5,132 bases of DNA from the NCBI GenBank assembly GCA_001778355.1, contig MFGS01000136.1, positions 6,760 to 11,891 of the forward strand, given 5' to 3'. This DNA comes from Candidatus Firestonebacteria bacterium RIFOXYA2_FULL_40_8 (GTDB lineage: Bacteria > Oederibacteriota > D2-FULL-39-29). This document shows positions 1-5,132 of this stretch, one piece after another; positions within the stretch are counted from its first letter, which is position 1, and each line of letters begins with the position of its first letter. The position numbers were made by a program, and so were the translations under genes. The notes under the pieces are model-generated. The model was not told the origin of the DNA. It saw only the letters and a list, made by a program, of their open reading frames with translations, and did not search any database.

Positions 1-149
1 GATTGAGATATTTTACAAAAGCCAGCGAAAGACAGAAAGTCTCAAGCGAAATTGTGGAAAAGATATTTAAAAAGTTTGCAACCGAAAAAGACGTGCAATT
101 TGCTTACCCGCACTCGGAAGTTATATATAGAGCGAATATGAGAGAGTAA
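1..149 (+). CDS. C-terminal end of a probable MscS-family mechanosensitive channel (partial)
   Basis: The frame opening at base 3 runs 48 codons to a TAA at 147-149, and the 5' part lies outside the window. The tail contains LRYFTKASERQKVSSEIV, a predicted helix (VEKIFKKFATEKD), then VQFAYPHSEVIY. This arrangement is typical of the cytoplasmic C-terminal α/β domain of MscS-type channels: a strand, a helix with 'I..I...F', and a closing 'I.FA[YF]P...V' strand. Such channels sit in the inner membrane and release solutes on hypo-osmotic shock. No membrane segment is visible here because the pore lies upstream, so the call rests on about 20 characteristic residues. Short MscS-like tails vary, and another α/β membrane protein is not excluded. 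The stop is followed by non-coding sequence with no clear terminator. Confidence 0.55.
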   Translation, partial: LRYFTKASERQKVSSEIVEKIFKKFATEKDVQFAYPHSEVIYRANMRE

Positions 150-150
150 C

Positions 151-233
151 AAAAAACGTAGCACGTTACCCTCCTACGCCTTTAGGCTTCGGAGGACAAG
201 CACGTTAGTGAAAAACAATGAAAAAACGTTAGT
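151..233. repeat. Intergenic stem-loop with short flanking direct repeats
   Basis: An imperfect hairpin spans 170-195. CCTCC (170-174) pairs with GGAGG (191-195) and GCC (178-180) pairs with GGC (185-187), with a mismatched segment between and a TTTA loop. It is flanked by two copies of GCACGTTA (161-168 and 200-207). ACGTTAGT also recurs at 202-209 and 226-233, and AAAAAACGT recurs at 151-159 and 221-229. No T-run follows the hairpin on the plus strand, so it is not a convincing terminator for the upstream channel gene. The palindrome-plus-repeat structure could be a dispersed REP-like element or a structured 3' UTR. One window cannot show whether it recurs in the genome. Confidence 0.4.
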
Positions 234-259
234 AATGTGGAACAAGATTTAAAATTGGC

Positions 260-288
260 TTGAGTTTTGGGGCAAAGCATGATATAAC
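260..288 (+). promoter_or_regulatory. σ70-type extended -10 promoter of the SWIB-like small gene
   Basis: The -35 element TTGAGT (260-265) is followed after exactly 17 bases by the -10 element TATAAC (283-288). A TG at 280-281 precedes it, giving the extended -10 form TGnTATAAC. Transcription would start near 295, leaving a leader of about 59 bases before the ATG at 354. The match (four of six and five of six bases, ideal spacing, extended -10) is the best promoter in the window. It suggests the small gene is expressed on its own rather than by read-through from the channel gene. Confidence 0.65.
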
Positions 289-317
289 TATCTGGTCTAA
301 CTGGACATTATAAGTTG

Positions 318-335
318 TTGCAGTAGATTGCAGTA
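318..335 (+). repeat. Tandem TTGCAGTA repeat in the small-gene leader
   Basis: TTGCAGTA occurs at 318-325 and again at 328-335, a centre-to-centre distance of 10 bp, about one helical turn. It lies between the predicted transcription start and the GGAGG site. A repeat on one face of the helix could be an operator for a DNA-binding protein, or it may be chance in a short leader. Confidence 0.3.
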
Positions 336-353
336 AAAAAAACGGAGGAAAAA

Positions 354-533
354 ATGGCTAAAGAAGCGGGAGCAGCACCGGCAAAGAAACCGGCATTTGG
401 TGGAAAGATAATAAAGTGGAGCAAAGTAAAGGATGTCAGGATCGGCGAAATATTTGGAGATAAAGACTGCGGTATGGGTGAGCAGATCAAGTTGATCTGG
501 GCATTCATTAAGAAAAACAAAATAAACGAGTAA
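354..533 (+). CDS. Small basic protein resembling the N-terminal half of a SWIB domain (59 aa)
   Basis: The start is ATG at 354, five bases after a strong GGAGG (344-348), and the TAA is at 531-533. The protein has an Ala/Lys/Pro-rich tail (residues 2-18), then a segment that aligns without gaps to the start of SWIB domains as I remember them: IFG (33-35), E43, I45-K46, W49, then FIKKNKINE (51-59). This parallels the 'vvG......E..kklW.YIKk..Lqd' pattern of SWIB proteins. The protein stops where a full SWIB domain would continue with its second half. No downstream frame offers an obvious continuation, and a terminator follows 15 bases later. It carries 12 Lys and 1 Arg against 7 acidic residues and would be cytoplasmic. 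Full bacterial SWIB proteins, as in Chlamydiae, are thought to be chromatin-associated. A role here is inference, and an unrelated small helical protein is possible. The gene stands alone between its own promoter and terminator. Confidence 0.7.
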   Translation: MAKEAGAAPAKKPAFGGKIIKWSKVKDVRIGEIFGDKDCGMGEQIKLIWAFIKKNKINE

Positions 534-548
534 TTAGAATAAGACTGT

Positions 549-589
549 GGACGGGTATACGGCTTTGAACGTGTACTCGTCCATTTTTT
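549..589 (+). terminator. Intrinsic terminator of the small SWIB-like gene
   Basis: Bases 549-560 pair with 571-582 along all 12 positions, with a 10-base loop (561-570), and an A plus six T (584-589) follow. Two of the pairs are G·U (554 with 577, 558 with 573). In RNA from the opposite strand these become C·A mismatches and the hairpin is not followed by a U-run. The structure is therefore built for plus-strand transcripts. It starts 15 bases after the stop at 533 and its T-run touches the stop codon of the converging gene (588-590). Confidence 0.85.
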
Positions 590-1988
590 AAATAAACTTC
601 CTTAGAAACCTGAGCGCTTCTTCTTTTGTTTTAATCTTCCCCGTTGCCTGAGCTTCCTTTGCCTTTTCCAAAAGTTTTCCAAGGACAGGGGAAGGGGGAA
701 GCTTAAAATGCTTCATGAGATCGTGTCCGTTTAATAGTAATGGTACCTTTGTTTCGGTAGACATTTTATAGTATGCCTTAAAAAGCTGCTCGATAACTTT
801 TTTATGCTCGGTTAAAGTTTTCTTATCTACCTTAACGCCTCTGGCGGAGAGACGGTCAGCCCAGGAGAGAAGAAGAACATCTGTTGTTGCCTCGCCCGTA
901 TCTCTGAAAAAATTATAAACAGCTTTTTTAGATATTTTTTTCAAACCTGCCAGATAGCCCGTTCTGAGATGGCATTTAATCACGGTTACACCTGTGTTAA
1001 TTTCTTCATTGGATAGCTTAAGCTGCCTGCCTATTTTCTTGAAATTTTCAGCCCCTACAAGCTCGTGAGTATAAAAATGCGTTCCTTTTTTGTCTTTTGA
1101 CTTGGTCTTTGGCTTTCCGCTGTCGTGAAGAACAGCGGTGAGTTTTAAGAACATACTCCGGTCAAATTGACCTGTTTTTCTGTTCATTTTCCCGCGGATA
1201 AAGCTTTTTTGCCCGCTTGAAAGGTTAAAATCAAGGTCAGTATAGATCTCTTCAAGTTTATTCAGGCATTCCAGAGAGTGTCCAAAGACATCCAGATGAT
1301 GAAATCCCGGCTGGGAAACACCTTTCATCTCTTTAATTACCGGAAATATTCTTTCCAGCAGGCGGAGTTTATCCAGTAATAAAACATATTCTGCCGAGTT
1401 TTTAGAAGTAAAGAGTTTTAAAAGCTCGTCTCTTACCCGTTCTTTTGCCGGTTTTGTAATTAAACCCGATAGTGCTTTGATATTCTTTGCTGTTTTAGGG
1501 TGGAGTTTAAAGCCAAGTGTCGCGGCGAAGCGTACAGCTCTGAGCAGGCGCAGAGGATCGTCTTTGAAAACGGATTTTCCTGTGGTCTCTCTGATAATAC
1601 CGTTCTTCAAGTCATTAACTCCGTTGAAAAGGTCTATCAGCTCATCACTCTTTACTTCTCTTGCCAGAGCGTTGACCGAGAAATCCCGTTCTCTCAGGTC
1701 ATCTTCTATTCTTTTACCGCGGCCTTTGGAAAAATCACAGATACCGGCATCTTTACAAACCACACGGTAGATATTGAACTCCTCGGAAAGCTTTACAAAT
1801 ATTCCTTTTGCGGTTTTTGCGAAGGCCTTTGCGGTCCTTTTCGCGTCACCGTAAACTACAAAGTCAATATCAGGGATATTCTCCTTTTGTAGAAGAGAGT
1901 CGCGAAGATACCCTCCCGTGATATAGATCTTAGTTTTATTTTTCCCGGCCAGTTTTGCGGCTATGTCGATGAGCTTTTCGGCGGTCAT
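588..1988 (-). CDS. cca: CCA tRNA nucleotidyltransferase / poly(A) polymerase family protein with HD domain
   Basis: This 466-residue protein belongs to the class II nucleotidyltransferases that add or repair the 3'-CCA end of tRNA from CTP and ATP. The catalytic head shows GGYLRD (residues 25-30), the metal-binding pair D40-x-D42 in DIDFVV, and D85. It continues with ERDFSVNALA (100-109) and the nucleotide-selection stretch FKDDPLRLLRAVRFA (141-155). A tRNA-binding helical region follows, then an HD domain with H237, AVLHDSGKP (285-293; H288, D289) and HFYTHE (304-309). The C-terminal LLNGHDLMKHF and KTKEEAL segments are usual for long bacterial members. Some lineages split the work into CC-adding and A-adding enzymes, or use such proteins as poly(A) polymerase. 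One gene cannot settle which applies, so the symbol is provisional. The ATG (1986-1988 complement) overlaps the uvrC stop as ATGA, so coupled translation is likely. The HD domain suggests added phosphohydrolase activity, known for some relatives. Confidence 0.9.
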   Translation of the reverse strand: MTAEKLIDIAAKLAGKNKTKIYITGGYLRDSLLQKENIPDIDFVVYGDAKRTAKAFAKTAKGIFVKLSEEFNIYRVVCKDAGICDFSKGRGKRIEDDLRERDFSVNALAREVKSDELIDLFNGVNDLKNGIIRETTGKSVFKDDPLRLLRAVRFAATLGFKLHPKTAKNIKALSGLITKPAKERVRDELLKLFTSKNSAEYVLLLDKLRLLERIFPVIKEMKGVSQPGFHHLDVFGHSLECLNKLEEIYTDLDFNLSSGQKSFIRGKMNRKTGQFDRSMFLKLTAVLHDSGKPKTKSKDKKGTHFYTHELVGAENFKKIGRQLKLSNEEINTGVTVIKCHLRTGYLAGLKKISKKAVYNFFRDTGEATTDVLLLSWADRLSARGVKVDKKTLTEHKKVIEQLFKAYYKMSTETKVPLLLNGHDLMKHFKLPPSPVLGKLLEKAKEAQATGKIKTKEEALRFLRKFI

Positions 1989-3424
1989 GAAACTCCTTTT
2001 AATTTTTCTTTTATAGTTTTAGATACACCAGTCAGGCTTTCTATTTCCTGCAGGGAAATGTTATTAACATCTTTTACCCGGGATAGGATCATCCGTTTTG
2101 TTTTCTCTCCGATGCCTTTTATGCTGTCAAGACGTGAACTTACGGTTGTTCTGTCTCTCAGTGTCTTGTGATAGTTGATTGCGAACCGGTGCGCTTCATC
2201 CCGGACATATTGTAAAAGATGAAGGGCGGCGGAATCTTTTTTCAGGCGTAAGGGAGAGGACGAGACGTCAAAATAAATTTCCTCCTCCCGTTTTGCCAGA
2301 GAGATCAGAGGAATTTGGATTCCGAGCGCTGTAAGAACTTCCTTTGCCGCGTTAAGCTGGCCTCTGCCGCCGTCAATAAGAATGAGGTCCGGAAGTTTTT
2401 TTTCTTCAAGAGCTCTTTTATATTTTCTGCCGACGACTTCCCGGAGCATCCCGGTATCATCGGGACCTGAGAGTGTTTTTATCCTGAATTTCCGGTAACC
2501 GTTCTTGTCCGGTTCGCCGTTAAAAAAACGGACGACTGACCCCACCGCGTTAGTGCCGGAAATATTAGAAATGTCCACGCCTTCTATTGTCAGCGGCAGG
2601 GTTCTAAGCGAAAGCAAAACCCGCAGGTCGGTAAGCGCTTTCTCTATCTGTGTGTCTTTAGAATCTTCCCTGGCATCCAGGGACATATGTACTTCATTGG
2701 TATTCTGTGCGGCAATAAGCTGTGCCAGCTCTTTCTGGTCCCTGAGGCGCGCGGCCTGTTCATAATCCAGTTTTTCCGAGGCCTTTTTCATTTTGGCGTC
2801 GAGTTTTTGCTCCAGCTCTTTCTGTTTTCCGCTCAGGAAATTAATAACTTCCTTGACCTGCAAAGCGTACTCTTCTTTCGTTGTTTTTCCGAGGCACGGC
2901 GCGGTGCAAAACTTCAGCTCTTCTTTTAAACAGGCTCTTTCCGGTATTCTTTCCGGAGGGAGGGCTAACCTGCAGCTTCTGAGTTTAAATGTTTTCTGTA
3001 TTACTTTTATTACTTCTCCGACCGAGCCAAAAACATAAGGCCCGAAATATCTTCCGCTGTCAGGCAGAACCCGTCTGGTCAAAGAAACTCTGGGAAAATC
3101 CTCATTTACGGAAATCTTGATATAGGGATAAGTTTTATCATCCTTAAAAAGCACGTTATATTTGGGCCGGTATTTTTTGATGAGTTTGCTTTCCAGGATT
3201 AAAGCTTCCATTTCATTTTGTGTGGTCATGATTTCTATATCAAATATTTTGGGAACCAGCGCGGCTACTTTTCTGTCGTAACGGCTTTTGTCCAGAAAGT
3301 ATGATTTTACACGGTCTTTTAAGTTGGCGGATTTCCCGACGTAAATAATCCTGCCGTCAGAATCCTTCATCAGGTAAACACCGCTTTTTTCGGGTATGGT
3401 CTTAATTTTCTCAGCCAGGCTCAT
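1985..3424 (-). CDS. uvrC: UvrABC nucleotide-excision-repair nuclease subunit C, internally shortened (479 aa)
   Basis: UvrC joins UvrB at a DNA lesion and cuts the damaged strand on both sides. In order are seen: the GIY-YIG nuclease (GVY 15-17, YVG 28-30, catalytic R38, E73 in EALILE) for the 3' cut; four cysteines C151, C165, C173, C177, matching the [4Fe-4S] ligands described for E. coli UvrC; a UVR motif (about 202-237, LDYEQAARLRDQ) that contacts UvrB; the RNase H-like nuclease for the 5' cut (D284 in VDISN, GPDD 320-323, D351 in LIDGG, H412 in RDEAHRFA); and a tandem HhH DNA-binding tail (433-478). Family members usually have about 560-610 residues. Here roughly 100 are absent between the UVR motif and VDISN. 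I start at MSLAEKIK because it matches family N-termini. ATG at 3431-3433 (MAFMSL) is the alternative. The frame stays open to 3673, but that extension is unlike UvrC and crosses the promoter region. No Shine-Dalgarno precedes either start. Confidence 0.93.
   Translation of the reverse strand: MSLAEKIKTIPEKSGVYLMKDSDGRIIYVGKSANLKDRVKSYFLDKSRYDRKVAALVPKIFDIEIMTTQNEMEALILESKLIKKYRPKYNVLFKDDKTYPYIKISVNEDFPRVSLTRRVLPDSGRYFGPYVFGSVGEVIKVIQKTFKLRSCRLALPPERIPERACLKEELKFCTAPCLGKTTKEEYALQVKEVINFLSGKQKELEQKLDAKMKKASEKLDYEQAARLRDQKELAQLIAAQNTNEVHMSLDAREDSKDTQIEKALTDLRVLLSLRTLPLTIEGVDISNISGTNAVGSVVRFFNGEPDKNGYRKFRIKTLSGPDDTGMLREVVGRKYKRALEEKKLPDLILIDGGRGQLNAAKEVLTALGIQIPLISLAKREEEIYFDVSSSPLRLKKDSAALHLLQYVRDEAHRFAINYHKTLRDRTTVSSRLDSIKGIGEKTKRMILSRVKDVNNISLQEIESLTGVSKTIKEKLKGVS
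1993..1998 (-). promoter_or_regulatory. Shine-Dalgarno site of cca inside the 3' end of uvrC
   Basis: The complement reads AAGGAG four bases before the cca ATG, and the site lies within the last codons of uvrC. With the ATGA stop/start overlap it fixes the cca start and points to re-initiation by ribosomes finishing uvrC. Confidence 0.7.
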
Positions 3425-3433
3425 AAAAGCCAT

Positions 3434-3587
3434 TTTACCGATATAAGTTGTGAAAATCAAGGTGCAAAAGTGAACCGGACAAACAGGATAAAAATATAAT
3501 GTTTTTGTGGTGTTTTGACTGAGAAATTCTTGACAGATGTTGATTTGTTTGATAAGGTCATATAAACATTGTATATCGGAGGTTATA
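3434..3587. promoter_or_regulatory. Divergent intergenic region between uvrC and the sulfatase gene
   Basis: About 150 A+T-rich bases separate the two divergent starts. For the sulfatase, a perfect -35 TTGACA lies at 3530-3535, but the -10 at usual spacing is poor (GATAAG at 3551-3556, 15 bases away). Alternatively TTGATT (3540-3545) pairs with TATAAA (3561-3566), also at 15 bases. For uvrC, the complement carries TTATAT/TATATC at 3440-3446 directly before the ATG at 3433, with a weak TTGCAC 16 bases upstream (3462-3467). A second A+T-rich box TATATT lies near 3494-3499. None is decisive. No riboswitch or clear operator palindrome was recognised. Confidence 0.4.
3578..3582 (+). promoter_or_regulatory. 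Shine-Dalgarno site that sets the sulfatase start
   Basis: GGAGG lies five bases before the ATG at 3588. It rules out the upstream in-frame ATG at 3537, whose extra 17 residues have no family resemblance and would begin within the promoter region. Confidence 0.8.
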
Positions 3588-5075
3588 ATGCGAAAGAAAG
3601 ATAAAAAACCAAATATTATTATATTTAATCCCGACCAGTGGAGAGGTGAAGCACTGGGGCATGCGGGAAACAAATCTGTTAATACTAAAAATATTGATGA
3701 ACTTGTAAAAACGGACGGAGTTTCTTTTGTTAATGCTTTTTGTCAGGGCACGGTTTGTACTCCAAGCAGATGTTCTTTTATGAGCGGTTGGTATCCTCAT
3801 GTCCGCGGACATAGAACTATGAATCATATGATGAGGCCCGATGAGCCGGTCCTCCTAAAGACCCTGAAAAATAACGGTTATTATGTCTGGTGGGGAGGGA
3901 AAAATGACCTTGTCCCCGGACAGGGTTCTTATGAAAAATATTGCGATGTAATGTATAAGCCGGATAAAAACGTGGAGCCGCATATCCCAAACGAAAATAA
4001 ATGGCGTAAAGAAAAAAAAGGCACGGATGAATATTATTCTTTTTATATCGGAGAAAGAAAAATTAAGTCCGGGCAATCTTATTATGATTCAGATACGGCC
4101 AATGTACTCGGAGCTGTTGATTTTATAAAAAATTATTCCGGAGACAAACCCTTCTGTGTCTTTCTTCCTCTTGAAAATCCGCATCCGCCCTGCATTATTG
4201 AAGAACCCTGGTATGGCCGCAGGAATGCGAAGGACGTTCCGGTAAGAATTCCGACGATAAAAGATTGGAGTAGAAAACCGGCAATGCTAAAAGAAATATT
4301 TAAAAAACAAGGTCTATCCGGTTGGACGGAAGAACGTTTTAAAGAGTTACGGGCGGTATATTACGCAATGTGCTCGAGAGTGGATCATCAATTTGGGTTG
4401 GTCCTTGAAGCCCTGAAAAATAAAAAAATATATGATGATACTGCCGTTTTTCTTTTTTCAGATCACGGAGATTTTACCGGAGATTATGGGATTGTCGAAA
4501 AGACCCAGAATACATTTGAAGATGTCCTTACCCGGGTTCCTTTTATAATAAAACCACCGAAGAATATTCCTGTAAAAAGCGGAATTAAAGAAGGAATGGT
4601 TGAACTGGTGGATTTTTCTGCGACCGTGGAAGAAATCTGTAATATTAAACCCGGCCACTGGCATTTTGGAAGATCCCTTGTGCCGCTAATTACCGGAAAA
4701 AAAACAGAGCATAGAGATGCGGTGTTTTGTGAAGGAGGCCGGCTTCACGGGGAAAAGCACTGTATGGAGCTGGAATCTAGGAGTTCGTCAGACAAAGAAG
4801 GATATTATTGGCCGAGATTACAGGCGCAAAGAAAAGAAGGGCCGGAGCATACTAAAGCCATTATGTGCAGAACAAAAGACTATAAATACGTAATGAGGCT
4901 TTATGAGTCTGATGAATTATATGACCTGAAAAAGGATCCGCAGGAAATGGATAACAGAATCAAGGATAAGTCTTATGAGAAAGTTATCTTAATAATGAAA
5001 GACCGGTTATTAAAGCATTATATTGAAACTTGCGATGTTGTCCCATTTGACGCGGATAAGAGATGGTTTAGCTGA
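3588..5075 (+). CDS. Type I (formylglycine-dependent) sulfatase, cytoplasmic
   Basis: This 495-residue member of the alkaline-phosphatase-like sulfatase family hydrolyses a sulfate ester. The N-terminal strand PNIIIF leads to the metal ligand D16 (PDQW, the DQ variant of the usual DD). The active-site motif CTPSR has C57 as the residue to be oxidised to formylglycine, and R61 follows it. It continues as MSGWYPHVRGH, with the conserved K105 in GGKND and ENPHPP (H199). The second metal site is SDHGD (D292, H293), and K305 is the conserved lysine near the sulfate. The C-terminal subdomain has the usual KDYKYV and ELYDLKKDPQE signatures (430-453). No signal peptide, lipobox or membrane segment is present, so the enzyme should act in the cytoplasm on imported small sulfated compounds. 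The substrate (sulfated sugar, choline sulfate or other) cannot be read from sequence. No maturation enzyme or transporter lies in the window. The gene has its own divergent promoter region. Confidence 0.92.
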   Translation: MRKKDKKPNIIIFNPDQWRGEALGHAGNKSVNTKNIDELVKTDGVSFVNAFCQGTVCTPSRCSFMSGWYPHVRGHRTMNHMMRPDEPVLLKTLKNNGYYVWWGGKNDLVPGQGSYEKYCDVMYKPDKNVEPHIPNENKWRKEKKGTDEYYSFYIGERKIKSGQSYYDSDTANVLGAVDFIKNYSGDKPFCVFLPLENPHPPCIIEEPWYGRRNAKDVPVRIPTIKDWSRKPAMLKEIFKKQGLSGWTEERFKELRAVYYAMCSRVDHQFGLVLEALKNKKIYDDTAVFLFSDHGDFTGDYGIVEKTQNTFEDVLTRVPFIIKPPKNIPVKSGIKEGMVELVDFSATVEEICNIKPGHWHFGRSLVPLITGKKTEHRDAVFCEGGRLHGEKHCMELESRSSSDKEGYYWPRLQAQRKEGPEHTKAIMCRTKDYKYVMRLYESDELYDLKKDPQEMDNRIKDKSYEKVILIMKDRLLKHYIETCDVVPFDADKRWFS

Positions 5076-5132
5076 TCGTCTGGTAAAATAAATAATAGTT
5101 ATGGTCAGAACAGACCTATCTTTACGAAAAAG
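5076..5132. other. Downstream tail with no assignable feature
   Basis: Fifty-seven bases follow the sulfatase stop. A four-base-pair stem (GGTC 5103-5106 with GACC 5113-5116) is too weak and lacks a T-run, so no terminator is seen. A short frame from ATG at 5101 stays open to the window end but has no Shine-Dalgarno. Confidence 0.4.

Noticed and set aside
170..195. Hairpin considered as terminator of the channel gene
   Set aside because: It is interrupted by mismatches and is followed by GACAAGCACG rather than a T-run on the plus strand.
308..520. 70-residue minus-strand frame opposite the small gene
   Set aside because: It is the shadow of the plus-strand 59-codon gene, which has a promoter, GGAGG site and terminator. 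The shadow has none of these and is a low-complexity hydrophobic translation.
1500..1892. 130-residue plus-strand frame inside cca
   Set aside because: It lies wholly opposite a well-conserved coding region, has no Shine-Dalgarno and shows no recognisable motif.
3521..3529. AGAA-A-TTCT mini-palindrome in the divergent region
   Set aside because: Four-base arms in A+T-rich DNA are expected by chance and no second copy is present.
3537..3587. 17-residue N-terminal extension of the sulfatase
   Set aside because: No Shine-Dalgarno precedes ATG 3537, it overlaps the likely promoter, and GGAGG at 3578-3582 serves ATG 3588.
3425..3673. N-terminal extension of uvrC to an ATG at 3671-3673
   Set aside because: The extra 83 residues do not resemble UvrC, cross the divergent promoter region and overlap the sulfatase start. 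Family N-termini match MSLAEKIK.
5101..5132. Open frame from ATG 5101 running off the window end
   Set aside because: Only ten codons are visible, with no ribosome binding site and no recognisable sequence.

Overview
The window reads as a chromosomal fragment of an uncultured bacterium with moderate-to-low G+C. It has σ70-like promoters, GGAGG Shine-Dalgarno sites and bacterial housekeeping genes. A sulfatase without a signal peptide and a SWIB-like small protein next to DNA-repair and tRNA genes would fit a PVC-, Elusimicrobia- or Omnitrophica-type lineage. The sequence alone does not decide this, and no rRNA or tRNA gene is present.

Layout. Positions 1-149 (+) hold the last 48 codons of a probable MscS-type mechanosensitive channel. 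Positions 150-259 are non-coding, with an imperfect stem-loop flanked by short ACGTTA-type repeats. Positions 260-589 are a self-contained (+) transcription unit. It has an extended -10 σ70 promoter, a leader with an 8-bp tandem repeat, a GGAGG site, a 59-codon gene at 354-533 that resembles the first half of a SWIB domain, and an intrinsic terminator at 549-589.

Two genes on the minus strand converge on that unit: uvrC (1985-3424) and then a CCA-adding enzyme/poly(A) polymerase-type nucleotidyltransferase (588-1988). They overlap by four bases (ATGA), so they look like a translationally coupled pair for DNA repair and tRNA 3'-end synthesis or repair. The UvrC keeps the GIY-YIG nuclease, four-cysteine cluster, UVR motif, DDH nuclease and HhH tail. 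It is only 479 residues because the segment between the UVR motif and the DDH nuclease is reduced to a short linker.

A divergent intergenic region (3434-3587) separates uvrC from a (+) gene for a cytoplasmic type I sulfatase with a CTPSR formylglycine motif (3588-5075). The last 57 bases show nothing I can assign.

No CRISPR array, insertion sequence or phage gene is visible. The least ordinary items are the half-SWIB small protein with its own strong promoter and terminator, and the internally shortened UvrC.
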